From positions 1-58,450 of the forward strand of contig CAJSZV010000028.1 in assembly GCA_910574345.1 (NCBI GenBank): a stretch of 58,450 nucleotides of DNA, read 5' to 3'. A model generated the notes under the pieces. The model worked only from the letters and a program-made list of their open reading frames with translations. It was not told the origin of the DNA and ran no database searches. Position numbers and translations under genes: made by a program. Source of the DNA: Clostridiaceae bacterium (GTDB lineage Bacteria; Bacillota; Clostridia; Lachnospirales; Lachnospiraceae). Every line of letters starts with the position of its first letter. Within the stretch, counting starts at the first letter, position 1. This document shows, piece after piece, positions 1 through 8,502 of this stretch.

Positions 1-37
1 TCACGGTACTTTGACTACAACTATATCTTGTATCTAT

Positions 38-119
38 AGGCGGCTCCCAAGCATTAAAATAAGAACAGATTTCAGGTGGCTCTCAAGCTTTAAATTAGTG
101 GCTCCCAAGCTTTAGAATA
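38..119. repeat. three 23-bp direct repeats, possible IS21-family end
   Basis: Three near-identical units of the form AGTGGCTCCCAAGCTTTA begin at about 38, 74 and 97. The second and third abut; the first is 36 bp upstream of the second. Multiple short repeats at the termini are typical of IS21-family elements, where they are thought to bind transposase. Recombinase homology of the next feature begins right after the third unit, around 121-124, after the bases TCA, which fits an insertion-sequence end lying inside the recombinase gene. No transposase gene is in the window, so the element identity is inference. Confidence 0.5.
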
Positions 120-120
120 A

Positions 121-1014
121 TCACATACAGTAAATTTTAAAACTTACTCCAAGTCCTACAAATTCAGAAAGCGATACCCCACCCCAGAAGAACAGCAGAT
201 GATTTTCAAAGATACCCATGAGGCAATTATCACCGAGGAAGTATGGGAAACGATACAGCGGTTAGCGCAACATCGAAGAAGGCGTACAAATGACCATGAG
301 CCTGGACTTTTCTCCGGTATGCTTTACTGTGCGGATTGTGGCTCTCCCCTTCACTTCTCCACTGGAAGTAATACTTCCGGCAAAGATCCCCGATATATCT
401 GTGGGGGCTATCGGAAACGAAGCGCCGAAAAATACTGCACCGCCCACTATATCCGCCAGCCCGTGCTGGAGGAACTGGTTCTTGAAAACCTGCGGCAGAT
501 CGTAAAACTTGCCACGGAGCAGGAAAAGGAATTTGTAAGGCTTATTATGAATTATACACTTTCCAAACAGCAGGAAGATGTAAAAACCCTGCAAAAGAAC
601 CTTGCGCCAAAAGAACATCGTATCTTAGAGTTGGATAGGATTATTTAAAAACTGTATGAAGACAATTTTTCCGGGAAACTGTCAGACGAACGCTACATGA
701 TTTTTTCCAGGGATTACGAGAATGAACAGCATATCCTGAAAACGGAGGTCGAGGACTTAAAGAACCAGATTGTTGAGCAGGATTCCAAGGTAGTCAATAT
801 CAACAGCTTTGTGGAACTTGCCAGGAAGTATACTTCCTTTGAAAAACTGACCCCTGGAATGCTTCACGAACTGGTTGAGAAGATTATCGTCCATGAAGGC
901 GATAAAAGCAGCGGCCACCGCATACAAAAAATTGAAATCTATTATTCTTTCGTTGGCGACCTGGAGAGTTCTCATGTGGTCGCCCAACGAACTCGAAAAA
1001 CACCAGCAGCGTGA
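121..1014 (+). pseudogene. large serine recombinase, 3' remnant (Tn4451/TnpX-like)
   Basis: This is the C-terminal part of a large serine site-specific recombinase of the type carried by integrative and mobilizable elements. Recognisable parts, in order, are the linker HTVNFKTY, the recombinase domain end (THEAIITEEVWE), a zinc ribbon with cysteines in LYCADCG, YICGGY and KYCTAHYIR, and a long coiled coil. The N-terminal catalytic domain with its serine is absent. An in-frame TAA at 646-648 interrupts the coiled coil after LDRII, and the same frame resumes with KLYEDNFSGKLSDERY through a TGA at 1012. The gene is thus truncated at the 5' end, probably by the repeat-bearing element at its left, and inactivated by a nonsense mutation. 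It marks a former mobile element at the window edge. Confidence 0.85.
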
Positions 1015-1017
1015 CAT

Positions 1018-1579
1018 ATTTCTTTATTTTGCACTGCCAGTCTTTTAAATCTAAAAAGGTTCGCTAAGAATATTCCCCTAAAACAACCCCAAAACAAAAG
1101 TTCGTACCCTCTCTAATGTAAAAATGCCCTTAAAGGCACACGGAAATAATGCAACTCTGAAACCTATGTAGTGCCAAAAGTGCCGTGTTTACGGGCTTTC
1201 TCGGCTTTCCGTGTCCGTATCTGCCGGGGAAGGAGACGCCTTTGGAAGCCAGAGTTATCGCTCCCAATTTTGGAGGGGGCACACTGGACAGGGGGAGGGG
1301 GCAAAACAGCCACAGAGGGGGGCAGATTCGTGACCACTGTGACCGTCCGTAACCGCCTCTCCCGTGCTGCCCTGGCACAACCCCAAAATCAAACAAGGGA
1401 TTCCGGCAACACCTAATGTGCCGGACCCCCTTGTTTTCAGCGGTTTTCCCAATATTCTGTTCATGCCCTTTGTATCAAATAAGCGGTTTACATTTCGGTA
1501 AAGCGGCGTATGCCCGTAAAACCGTTCTTTTCCACATAACTGTGAATGTAACTGCCTATTTCCATCAGCACTGATCATC
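1018..1579. other. gene-free stretch between recombinase relic and exonuclease gene
   Basis: I see no credible coding region here. The open frames at 1130-1420 on both strands are G/C-run driven and resemble nothing I know. The stretch holds purine-rich G runs at about 1260-1320 and one strong hairpin at 1391-1436. It is probably left-over mobile-element DNA. Confidence 0.5.
1391..1436. terminator. strong two-tier hairpin
   Basis: The outer arms AAACAAGGG (1391-1399) and CCCTTGTTT pair exactly, and the inner arms TCCGGCA and TGCCGGA pair exactly across a short loop. T-rich sequence follows on both strands, so it could terminate transcription in either direction, for instance rightward readthrough from the recombinase relic. 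No intact gene directly feeds it from the left. Confidence 0.5.
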
Positions 1580-2266
1580 TCACTGCTGCACATTCCTGGT
1601 ATACCGACACCCCGGATAATTGCTGCACCCAAAGAAAGGACCATACCTGCCGTTCCTTTTCATCAGCTCCCCGCCGCATCGGGGGCATTTCTCCGGTGCC
1701 TTAAGCTCATCTCCGGCCAGGCCCATACGCCGTCCCATCTCCTCATAACATTTCTGATTCATGATGCAGTCATTGAGAGCCCGATGGGCCCCTTCCGTGC
1801 TGATATGGAAGTGCGCCGCCAGATCTACCAACCGATGATGGGACAGCTCTTTTACACAGCTTCTGGCCATGTACAAGGTGTCAATGTAATCATTGCCCAG
1901 ATCCCGCCTGTATAACTCCTGCATAGCATGATTTAAAAATTTCATGTCAAAGCTGTGGATATTGTGGCCCACCAGAATGTCCTGTTCGATAAAAAGAAGA
2001 AAATCCGCCAATGCATCCTCTATCACAGGGGCATCCGCCACCATGGCGTCCGTAATTCCGTTGACCCTGGAGGCAGCCGCCGGTATCTTTCGGCCGGGAT
2101 TGACCAGGGTGGAAAAATTCTTCTCTGCCTTTCCCCCCCTTACTCTCACCGCCGATATCTCTATAATCTTGTCTGTCTCGGGGCTCAGTCCCGTGGTCTC
2201 CAAGTCAAAGACCACATAATCCGGCTTGTATCCGGACAGACGTCTTCCCTTCTTTTGTTCTTCCAT
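1580..2266 (-). CDS. DnaQ-like 3'-5' exonuclease with C-terminal zinc finger
   Basis: The 228-residue protein is a DEDDh-type 3'-5' exonuclease related to the proofreading subunit of DNA polymerase III. Exo I is FDLETTGL with metal ligands D21 and E23; Exo II is GHNIHSFD (D107); Exo III is HRALND with H161 and D166. The C-terminus adds a topoisomerase-type C4 zinc finger (C194, C197, C214, C220; CPRCGGEL then GCSNYPGC), which suggests nucleic-acid binding. Proteins with this exonuclease plus zinc-finger layout are common in clostridia as stand-alone genes; the substrate is not known from the sequence. The start ATG at 2264-2266 follows AGAGGG. It stands alone, divergent from the next gene. 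The fold is certain, the cellular role is not. Confidence 0.88.
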   Translation of the reverse strand: MEEQKKGRRLSGYKPDYVVFDLETTGLSPETDKIIEISAVRVRGGKAEKNFSTLVNPGRKIPAAASRVNGITDAMVADAPVIEDALADFLLFIEQDILVGHNIHSFDMKFLNHAMQELYRRDLGNDYIDTLYMARSCVKELSHHRLVDLAAHFHISTEGAHRALNDCIMNQKCYEEMGRRMGLAGDELKAPEKCPRCGGELMKRNGRYGPFFGCSNYPGCRYTRNVQQ

Positions 2267-2379
2267 CTTTCCCTCTTTTCTATTGTTACGGTTATGGTTA
2301 TGATTTTTCCTTGATGATTTCTGAGTTTTATTGTATTGTATTTAACAGAAACAGTCAATCAGGAAATGAGGTGAACATA

Positions 2380-2778
2380 ATGTGGCAATGCCCAAAATGC
2401 AAACGTACTTTTAAACACACCAATCAGGATCATTACTGTGGGGACGCCCCTCGAACCATCGAAGAATATATAGAACGCCAGCCGGAATATGCCCGGCCTT
2501 ATCTGCGGCAGATTAACGAAGCTATCCGGTCAGCAATACCGGAAGCAAAAGAAAAAATATCCTGGAGTATGCCCACCTACCGGAAAAACCATAACCTGAT
2601 ACACTTTGCCGCTTTCAAAAAACACATCGGCCTGTATCCCGGCACCGAAGCGGTGGAGGCATTTGCAGATAAACTGAAAGACTTTAAGACAAGCAAGGGA
2701 ACCATTCAGCTGCCTTATGATAAGCCCCTGCCTCTTGATCTGATTGTTCAGATTGCCAAATGGTGTGAACAGGTATAA
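2380..2778 (+). CDS. DUF1801 domain protein with N-terminal zinc-knuckle motif
   Basis: This is a small cytoplasmic protein of 132 residues. It begins MWQCPKCKRTF with a CxxC pair followed by HYCG, a likely zinc site, and continues into a DUF1801 (YdhG/frataxin-like) fold recognisable from EYIERQPEYARPYLRQI, SWSMPTYRK and HFAAFKKHIGLYPG. Family members have been linked to iron handling, but function is unproven, so none is assigned. ATG at 2380 was chosen over an upstream in-frame start at 2311 because AGGTG lies at proper distance (GAGGTGAACATA before it) and homology begins there. It is monocistronic, followed directly by a bidirectional terminator. Confidence 0.8.
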   Translation: MWQCPKCKRTFKHTNQDHYCGDAPRTIEEYIERQPEYARPYLRQINEAIRSAIPEAKEKISWSMPTYRKNHNLIHFAAFKKHIGLYPGTEAVEAFADKLKDFKTSKGTIQLPYDKPLPLDLIVQIAKWCEQV

Positions 2779-2801
2779 GGGACTTTGCGTCATCAAAATA
2801 C

Positions 2802-2852
2802 AATCCCTTCCATGACTGGCATATTCCAATCAGCGGAAGGGATTTATTTTAT
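2802..2852. terminator. bidirectional rho-independent terminator
   Basis: Arms AATCCCTTCC (2802-2811) and GGAAGGGATT (2835-2844) pair perfectly and the inner part extends the stem. TTTATTTTATC follows on the + strand, ending the DUF1801 transcript. The same hairpin lies just beyond the last gene of the leftward TPR operon and can end that one too, although the T run on that side is weaker. Confidence 0.8.
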
Positions 2853-2861
2853 CTAATCAGC

Positions 2862-3668
2862 CTAAACACCAGCCTGCTTCCCCGCAGACAGTTCCACTTT
2901 CGACGCAAGATAGGCAAAGGCAAAATAGCAGTCACTTTGATCTCCCGACCGAATTACCTGCTCCATCACTTCATAACCTTTTTCCTTTTCTCCCTGCATC
3001 AGATAATAATTGCCTATGCCGAATCCCATGGTTACAATCTCAAGATCCGTCACTTTGTCAGGATCTGCCGAAAGAAGTTCCTCCGGTTTTTTTATCCCCT
3101 TATACATGAGCAGTCGGGCATAGTAAGCCGTGTTATCGCCGGGTTCCATATGCTCCGTAATACGATCCAGTACTTTCTCTGCCTCTTCATCCCATCCAAG
3201 ACGCTTAAGGGTCATGTAATACCAGTCACTGACGGCGATGAGCTCCGGCTGGGCATCTGTCAGCTCATAACACCTGCGGTAAGCCTTTGCCGCCCTCTTA
3301 TAATCCCGAAGAAGGAAAAAGGAAAGGCCCAGATGGTAAAATACATTCCAGTCATCAGGATTTAATCTGGCTGCTATGGTAAAATCCGCCGCCGCATCCT
3401 GAAAGCGCCAGCAGGACAGCATGCGATGAGCCCTGTGGCGGTAATACTCCCAGTTAAAAGGGTTGCAGGCAATGGCTAAGGCATAGCACTCCTCCGCCTC
3501 TCTCATAAGGGAAAGGCGGGCATAGGCATGACCCTTCTTCATCCACAGGTCTCCGTCTTCCGGATCTTTTTGCACCGCAGCCGCGGCTGCCTCGATCTGC
3601 TCGTCTTTGGGAATCTCGCATCTCTCCCAGCTGGCGGTCTCATAACTTTGGTTTATCTTAATGCTCAT
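2862..3668 (-). CDS. TPR-repeat protein, operon paralogue A (last gene)
   Basis: This 268-residue soluble protein consists almost entirely of tetratricopeptide-like helical repeats, with no signal peptide or membrane segment. It shares a family signature with three other proteins of the same operon: PFNWEYYRHRAHR, LNPDDWNVFYHLGLSF, AVSDWYYMTL, a PGD motif near residue 180, LLMYKGIKKPEELL and GFGIGNYYLMQG. TPR proteins usually act as scaffolds for protein partners; no catalytic residues are visible. The start ATG at 3666-3668 follows GGGAGGGATAAAC; the longer frame from a GTG at 3734 overlaps the upstream gene and lacks homology. It lies 13 bp downstream of paralogue B and is the last gene of the operon. 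Function is unknown. Confidence 0.85.
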   Translation of the reverse strand: MSIKINQSYETASWERCEIPKDEQIEAAAAAVQKDPEDGDLWMKKGHAYARLSLMREAEECYALAIACNPFNWEYYRHRAHRMLSCWRFQDAAADFTIAARLNPDDWNVFYHLGLSFFLLRDYKRAAKAYRRCYELTDAQPELIAVSDWYYMTLKRLGWDEEAEKVLDRITEHMEPGDNTAYYARLLMYKGIKKPEELLSADPDKVTDLEIVTMGFGIGNYYLMQGEKEKGYEVMEQVIRSGDQSDCYFAFAYLASKVELSAGKQAGV

Positions 3669-3681
3669 GTTTATCCCTCCC

Positions 3682-4524
3682 CTACTTTCCAAGACTCTGT
3701 TTGTCCGCCCGTGAAGCCAGGCAGGCAAAGGCACTGTACCACCGGCTGTTGGAAGCCGTCTCGATTACCTGGTCAAGAAGCTCTTCATACTTTTCCTGCT
3801 GCCCCTGATTCAGATAATAATTGGCAAGGCCAAAACCCTGAGTTACCACTTCCAGAGCCGCTCCTGCTTTAGGATCTACACCATTGAAAAGTTCCTCCGG
3901 CGAAACCAGCCCTTTGTATAAAAGGAGACGCTTAAAATAAGAACCGCTGACCGAATCATCAACCTCCATGTCTTTGGTAATGGGGTCCAGAAGTTTCTGT
4001 GCATCTTCCTTTCGTCCCAGACGCATAAGCGTCATATAATGCCAGTCTGTAACCGCCACCAGATCATCATTGCATTTATTCAGTTCCTCGCATCGGATAT
4101 AGGCCCAATCCGCTTTGTCGTATCTTCCCAGAAGGAACCAGGCCAGTCCCAGATGATACCATACATTCCAGTCATAGGGGTTCAGCCGGCTTGCTATGGT
4201 AAAATCAGCCGCTCCGTCGGCAAACAGTCCGCAGGAAATAAAACGATGCGCCCTGTGGCGATAGAACTCCCAGTTAAAGGGATCTATGGAAATCGCCTTG
4301 GAATAACACTCCGCCGACTCTCTGTAATATCCCATGCCTGCAAGACACAGTCCCTTCTCCATATACAGCCTGGCATTGTCCGGTTCCTTTTCAATTTTTT
4401 GCTCAATTTCCTCCAATTCCTCATTTCCATGAATCTCATTGCGTTCCCAGCTCATTACCTGATACGCCTGTACCAAAGTGCTGGAGCGCGCAAGATCCAG
4501 CCCTATCTTTTTCTCTTCGCTCAT
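3682..4524 (-). CDS. TPR-repeat protein, operon paralogue B
   Basis: A 280-residue soluble TPR-like protein and the closest paralogue of its downstream neighbour: both carry a SWER motif near the N-terminus, PFNWEFYRHRAHR, AAD/GAADFTIASRLNP, DWNVWYHLGLAWFLLGRY, VAVTDWHYMTLMRLGR and LLLYKGLVSPEELF. The pair looks like a tandem duplication. No signal peptide, membrane segment or catalytic motif is seen. ATG at 4524 has AGGAGG ten bases upstream. It lies between paralogues A and C, with about 86 bp to C. It was probably selected to bind a protein partner, perhaps another operon product; this is inference only. Confidence 0.85.
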   Translation of the reverse strand: MSEEKKIGLDLARSSTLVQAYQVMSWERNEIHGNEELEEIEQKIEKEPDNARLYMEKGLCLAGMGYYRESAECYSKAISIDPFNWEFYRHRAHRFISCGLFADGAADFTIASRLNPYDWNVWYHLGLAWFLLGRYDKADWAYIRCEELNKCNDDLVAVTDWHYMTLMRLGRKEDAQKLLDPITKDMEVDDSVSGSYFKRLLLYKGLVSPEELFNGVDPKAGAALEVVTQGFGLANYYLNQGQQEKYEELLDQVIETASNSRWYSAFACLASRADKQSLGK

Positions 4525-4610
4525 AGCAAACCTTCCTCCTTTTTATATCGGCTTCCATTTTGCCTCTGTATCCTCACAGCAGCATGCCATATCCCCTGCC
4601 GTCCAAAGGC

Positions 4611-5426
4611 TTATTTCCAGGTCTTCAGGCGTTCTGCCGCCCCATGCTCCGCAAAGCCGCCCCATGTCTCGTCACGTCCGGCAATCTTATCCAAAATCTT
4701 CTTTGCTTTCTCTTTCTCTCCTGTCACACACTCAAAATATACAGCCAGCCCATATGCTCCCGTTGCAAACATATGATCATCTTTTTTCTCTGCCTGTGCA
4801 AGGACCTCATCCGCTTGTAAAGTTCCGTTATAGACCAGAACACGCTCAAAATAACCTGCGGAATCACCTGGTATCATGTCCGGTCTGATACGCTTTGCAT
4901 ACTCTCTCATCTCATCAATCCGTCCCATCTTCATTAAGGTCATGCACATCCAGTCCACAGTACAGATGCGAAACTCATCAGAGGCAGCCAATTCATAACA
5001 GGTATCATAAGCCTTTAAAGCCCTCTCATACTCTCCCATCAAATGGTAGGAAAGTCCCAGATGATACCAGCAGTCCCAATTCTCAGGATTCAGGCGCAGG
5101 CCCATCTCAAAATCCGCCGCAGCCTGATGATACAGCCCCAGATTCACATAGGCGTGTCCCCTGTGACGGTACAAGAGGCATCGGAAAGGATCATAGCTGA
5201 TTCCCACAGAATACGCTTCCACTGCTTCACGGAAAAACATCTGCCTCCTCAGACACAGTCCAAGCTCCATATATCCGTCAGGGTCATCTTTATGTTCTTT
5301 TACGTACGCCTTAGCCCTGGCTGTCTCCTCACTGGCGGTCACATCCTCCCTTCTGTCAAAAATCTGGTTTTCCTTTGACGCCTTTAAGCTCATCTCCTTA
5401 TTTTCTCCTCTCTGTTCTTTTCCCAT
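4611..5426 (-). CDS. TPR-repeat protein, operon paralogue C
   Basis: A soluble TPR-like protein of 271 residues (260 if translation starts at the second methionine, ATG at 5391-5393, which has GAGGAG 11 bases upstream and may be the better start; the first ATG has only a weak site). The shared signature is present: YDPFRCLLYRHRGH, LRLNPENWDCWYHLGLSYHLMGEYERA, CTVDWMCMTLMKMGR, a PGD motif and VLVYNGTLQADEVL. It is more diverged than A and B. The gene begins 3 bp after the stop of the triple-Rid gene, so the two are surely co-transcribed and probably translationally coupled. Function is unknown. Confidence 0.85.
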   Translation of the reverse strand: MGKEQRGENKEMSLKASKENQIFDRREDVTASEETARAKAYVKEHKDDPDGYMELGLCLRRQMFFREAVEAYSVGISYDPFRCLLYRHRGHAYVNLGLYHQAAADFEMGLRLNPENWDCWYHLGLSYHLMGEYERALKAYDTCYELAASDEFRICTVDWMCMTLMKMGRIDEMREYAKRIRPDMIPGDSAGYFERVLVYNGTLQADEVLAQAEKKDDHMFATGAYGLAVYFECVTGEKEKAKKILDKIAGRDETWGGFAEHGAAERLKTWK

Positions 5427-5429
5427 CTT

Positions 5430-6509
5430 CTAATCGTCCAGCGACACAATAAACTGCAGTTCCACCTGGTTTCCTTCTCCCCATGGAACCGCCTCAACCA
5501 GAACCCCTGCCGGAGGACGCATCTGATCCCTCCAGGTTTTCATAGGACCTTCAAAGTCTTCATACTGCTCAATATCCCGTACAAAACCATAGGACATAAC
5601 AATATTTTCCCTCTTGTAGCCAAACTGCTCCATAAGTTCATTATACCGCTTCATAAGCCCTTCTGTCTGGCCCTTTAAATCCGCTGCCTGGAAATTGCTG
5701 TGACCGGAAAACCATGCCAGACCGTTATACTCCACTACCCGGCTCATTCCCGGCATCACCTCTCTCCGCACCAGATCAGGCTCATCCCCTATAGCTACAA
5801 ACAAGGCCACTTCCGCCTCGATTCTTGGGCCAAAGGAAGTATTCTGATTGGGGCATGCCTGAACCAATATGCCTGCCGGAGGATTAGTGCCGAAGAAATC
5901 CGCCAGAACCTTCATTGTCTCCTCATAACTGTCAATATTTTTCAAAAATCCATAGAGAGCCACTGCATTTTTCTTCTTCAGATGAAAGCGTTCGAACAGC
6001 TCCTCGTATCGGTGAAGAATTCCTTCCATCTGACTGCCTGCCGAATCCGCCTTAGGACTTACATGACCTGTAAAATATGCCATGCCGTCATAAAAAGCCA
6101 CTCTGCATCCGTTGGAAATATCATAGCGCTTAATCTTTGCCTCCGGATCCGTTGCGACAATGAACTGCAGTTCAATCAGAACATTGTCTCCTACAGGACT
6201 GTGCTGGATGGGAATTCCGCTCACCGTATACCCTGCCGGAGGATTCTTAGGATCATACCATTTGGTGTAGACCTTAATAAAATCCTTTTCGTCATCTGCA
6301 TTTTTCAAAAAGCAGGCTGCATAAATAATATTCTTTTTCAAAAGACCGAACTGCTCAAAAAGCTGATCATAACGCTTAAGTACTGCCTTGGACTGTTCCT
6401 CTAAGGTCTCGTACTGCGGCGCAGCATGGCCTGTAAAAAATGCCAGATTGTGGCTGAACACTACCCGGGCCGCCTGACCCGGACTCACATCCAGAAATTG
6501 AGAAGCCAT
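5430..6509 (-). CDS. three tandem Rid (RidA/YjgF) domains in one protein
   Basis: Members of the Rid family are normally about 125-130 residues and form homotrimers whose subunit interfaces hold a site for enamine/imine hydrolysis. This 359-residue protein contains three such domains in a row, roughly residues 1-120, 121-240 and 241-359. Each repeats FFTGHA/YFTGHV/WFSGHS, an RYDQLFEQF-like helix, and an end segment PPAG...(I/V)E(L/A)Q(F)IV. It could therefore fold as a covalent trimer. In canonical RidA the catalytic arginine lies in a PARS/T motif; here all three copies read PPAG, so classical 2-aminoacrylate deaminase activity is doubtful and the protein belongs with Arg-lacking Rid subgroups. 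ATG at 6509 follows GGAG. It sits 28 bp downstream of the ABC ATPase gene and 3 bp upstream of TPR gene C. Confidence 0.88.
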   Translation of the reverse strand: MASQFLDVSPGQAARVVFSHNLAFFTGHAAPQYETLEEQSKAVLKRYDQLFEQFGLLKKNIIYAACFLKNADDEKDFIKVYTKWYDPKNPPAGYTVSGIPIQHSPVGDNVLIELQFIVATDPEAKIKRYDISNGCRVAFYDGMAYFTGHVSPKADSAGSQMEGILHRYEELFERFHLKKKNAVALYGFLKNIDSYEETMKVLADFFGTNPPAGILVQACPNQNTSFGPRIEAEVALFVAIGDEPDLVRREVMPGMSRVVEYNGLAWFSGHSNFQAADLKGQTEGLMKRYNELMEQFGYKRENIVMSYGFVRDIEQYEDFEGPMKTWRDQMRPPAGVLVEAVPWGEGNQVELQFIVSLDD

Positions 6510-6537
6510 ATTTTTTCTCCTTTTTCTTTATTCATCG

Positions 6538-7503
6538 CTATTCACACCGAAAGCAGGCTGCCAGATGGCCCTTGCCGTATTCCTTTAACTGGGGGCGTTC
6601 CTGCCTGCACCGGTCCGTAGCATAAGGACAGCGGGTATGGAATACACAGCCCTTGGGCGGATTCACCGGACTTGGCACGTCTCCCTCCAGCGTCCCCGTC
6701 ATGGACTTAATATCCGGATCGGGAACCGGGATAGCATCCAAAAGAGCTCTCGTGTAAGGATGAAGAGGCTTGTCAAAAAGATCTTTCTTATCTGCAATCT
6801 CCATCATATTGCCCAGATACATGACCGCAATCCTGTCGCAGACATGCTTTACCACGCTTAAATTGTGAGAGATAAATATATAGGTTAAATTGTATTTCCT
6901 TTGAAGCTCCTTCATCAGATTTAAAATCTGTGCCTGGATCGAAACATCCAGCGCAGATACGGGTTCATCACATACCACAAGAGACGGTCTTAATGCCAGA
7001 GCTCTTGCCACACCGATCCTCTGTCTCTGCCCACCGGAAAATTCATGAGGATACCGGGTGTACTGCTCCGCCTTCAGGCCCACATCATACATTAGTTCGG
7101 CAACCCTGTTATATCTTTCCATGGCATTGCCCATGTGATGGACGATTAAAGGCTCCTCTATACATCTTCCTATGGAAAAACGGGGATCCAGGGAAGAGTA
7201 AGGGTCCTGAAAAATAATCTGAATCTTCTGGGTCAATTCCATAACCTCCCGCCGGTTAGCGTTAAGGCTTAAATCTTTTCCCTCAAACAGTACGGTTCCG
7301 GCTGTCGGTTTGTTCAGGCGAACCAGGGTCTTTCCCGTAGTTGACTTGCCGCATCCGGACTCACCTACGATACCGAAGGTTTCTCCCTCATAGACGGAGA
7401 AGCTAATGTCATCCACTGCCTTGACAAAAGCCTTTTCCGATTTCTGGCGGACAGGGTAATAGACTTTCAGATTCTTCACTTCCAGTATTTTTTTTCGTTC
7501 CAT
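6538..7503 (-). CDS. dipeptide/oligopeptide ABC transporter ATPase (DppF/OppF type)
   Basis: The ATP-hydrolysing subunit of a peptide or nickel-type importer, acting at the cytoplasmic face of the membrane. Walker A is GESGCGKST, the Q-loop follows, the signature is SGGQRQRIG, Walker B is LVVCDEPVSALD, and the H-loop is FISHNLSVV. The C-terminal oligo/dipeptide extension with cysteines (GCVFHTRCPYATDRC...) is characteristic of the Opp/Dpp class. At 321 residues the length is normal. The ATG at 7501-7503 overlaps the stop of the preceding ATPase gene by one base (TGATG), so the two are translationally coupled. Substrate specificity cannot be read from the ATPase. Confidence 0.93.
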   Translation of the reverse strand: MERKKILEVKNLKVYYPVRQKSEKAFVKAVDDISFSVYEGETFGIVGESGCGKSTTGKTLVRLNKPTAGTVLFEGKDLSLNANRREVMELTQKIQIIFQDPYSSLDPRFSIGRCIEEPLIVHHMGNAMERYNRVAELMYDVGLKAEQYTRYPHEFSGGQRQRIGVARALALRPSLVVCDEPVSALDVSIQAQILNLMKELQRKYNLTYIFISHNLSVVKHVCDRIAVMYLGNMMEIADKKDLFDKPLHPYTRALLDAIPVPDPDIKSMTGTLEGDVPSPVNPPKGCVFHTRCPYATDRCRQERPQLKEYGKGHLAACFRCE

Positions 7504-8486
7504 CAATCCACACCCCCATCATAAAGAAAACAGCGAACCATATGCCCCGGCTTTGCTTCTTTCAGTTCCGGTTTCTCTTTTAGGCACCGCGGGCCGCACT
7601 TTGTGCATCTTGGCGCAAAACGGCATCCCTTTGGCAGTTCTCCCGGAGACGGCACCATACCCGGAATACTGGGCAGCTCCTCCAGATCTTCGTCTGTCAG
7701 TTTAGGAATAGATGCTAACAGGCCTATGGTATAGGGATGGAGGGGATCCTTATAAGCCGTGCGGACATCGCAGCTTTCCACTGCCTGTCCGCTGTACATA
7801 ACCATAATCCGCTGAGCAATCTGAGCTACGATTCCAAGATCATGAGTAATTAATATAATGGACGTGCCTGTCTTCTCTTTCAATTCTTTCAAAAGGCGCA
7901 GAATCTGAGCCTGAATGGTCACGTCAAGGGCCGTAGTGGGTTCATCCGCAATCAGCAGTTTGGGGTTGCATGCCAGAGCCATGGCAATCATGACTCTCTG
8001 GCGCATGCCTCCGGAAAGCTGATGAGGATAATCATCCGCCACTTTTTCAGGACTTGGAATTCCCACCATCCGCAGCATATCCACGGCCTTCTCGTGAGCC
8101 TGGGCCTTTCCCATATTCTGGTGGAACCGAAAAGACTCCGCAATCTGCCGTCCCACAGTAAACACGGGATTCAAGCTGGTCATAGGCTCCTGAAACACCA
8201 TGGATATCTCGTTGCCCCTGATGGCCTGCATCTGCTTTTCCGTCTTTTTTAATAAATCTTCCCCGTTATAAATAATCTCACCGTCAAGAATCTTACCTGG
8301 CGGACTGGGAATCAGACCAAGAATGGAAAGTGAAGTAACGGATTTGCCGCAGCCCGATTCCCCTACGATGGCAAAGGTCTCCCCCTGCTCTACCTCGAAA
8401 TCCAGCCCGTCTACTGCCGGCACCACACCCTCTTCCGTGTAGTAATATGTTTTCAGATTTTTTACCTGAAGCATTTTTTCAGCCAC
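7503..8486 (-). CDS. dipeptide/oligopeptide ABC transporter ATPase (DppD/OppD type)
   Basis: Second ATPase of the peptide importer, forming a heterodimer with the following gene product. Walker [10 protein letters not shown], signature LSGGMRQRV, Walker [14 protein letters not shown]-loop LITHDLGIV, and the DppD-type C-terminal cysteine segment ([15 protein letters not shown]). The longest frame begins at a GTG at 8498 that overlaps the AAGGAGG ribosome site, so I prefer the GTG at 8484-8486, which sits 11 bases behind that site; ATG at 8474 is a further option. The gene follows the DppC permease gene closely. Assignment to the family is secure, substrate unknown. Confidence 0.92.
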   Translation of the reverse strand: MAEKMLQVKNLKTYYYTEEGVVPAVDGLDFEVEQGETFAIVGESGCGKSVTSLSILGLIPSPPGKILDGEIIYNGEDLLKKTEKQMQAIRGNEISMVFQEPMTSLNPVFTVGRQIAESFRFHQNMGKAQAHEKAVDMLRMVGIPSPEKVADDYPHQLSGGMRQRVMIAMALACNPKLLIADEPTTALDVTIQAQILRLLKELKEKTGTSIILITHDLGIVAQIAQRIMVMYSGQAVESCDVRTAYKDPLHPYTIGLLASIPKLTDEDLEELPSIPGMVPSPGELPKGCRFAPRCTKCGPRCLKEKPELKEAKPGHMVRCFLYDGGVD

Positions 8487-8502
8487 TGTATCCGTCACCT
8501 CC

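Noticed and set aside
36-120. CRISPR array for the three repeats at the left edge
   Set aside because: Two repeats abut with no spacer, the spacing is irregular, and there are no cas genes.
1130-1644. Open frames on both strands at 1130-1644
   Set aside because: Composition-driven; they overlap each other and the exonuclease gene, have no ribosome site and no recognisable domains.
4039-5378. Long rightward frames across the TPR genes
   Set aside because: Mirror frames of real TPR coding sequence; rich in His/Ser/Pro/Arg with no domain and no ribosome site.
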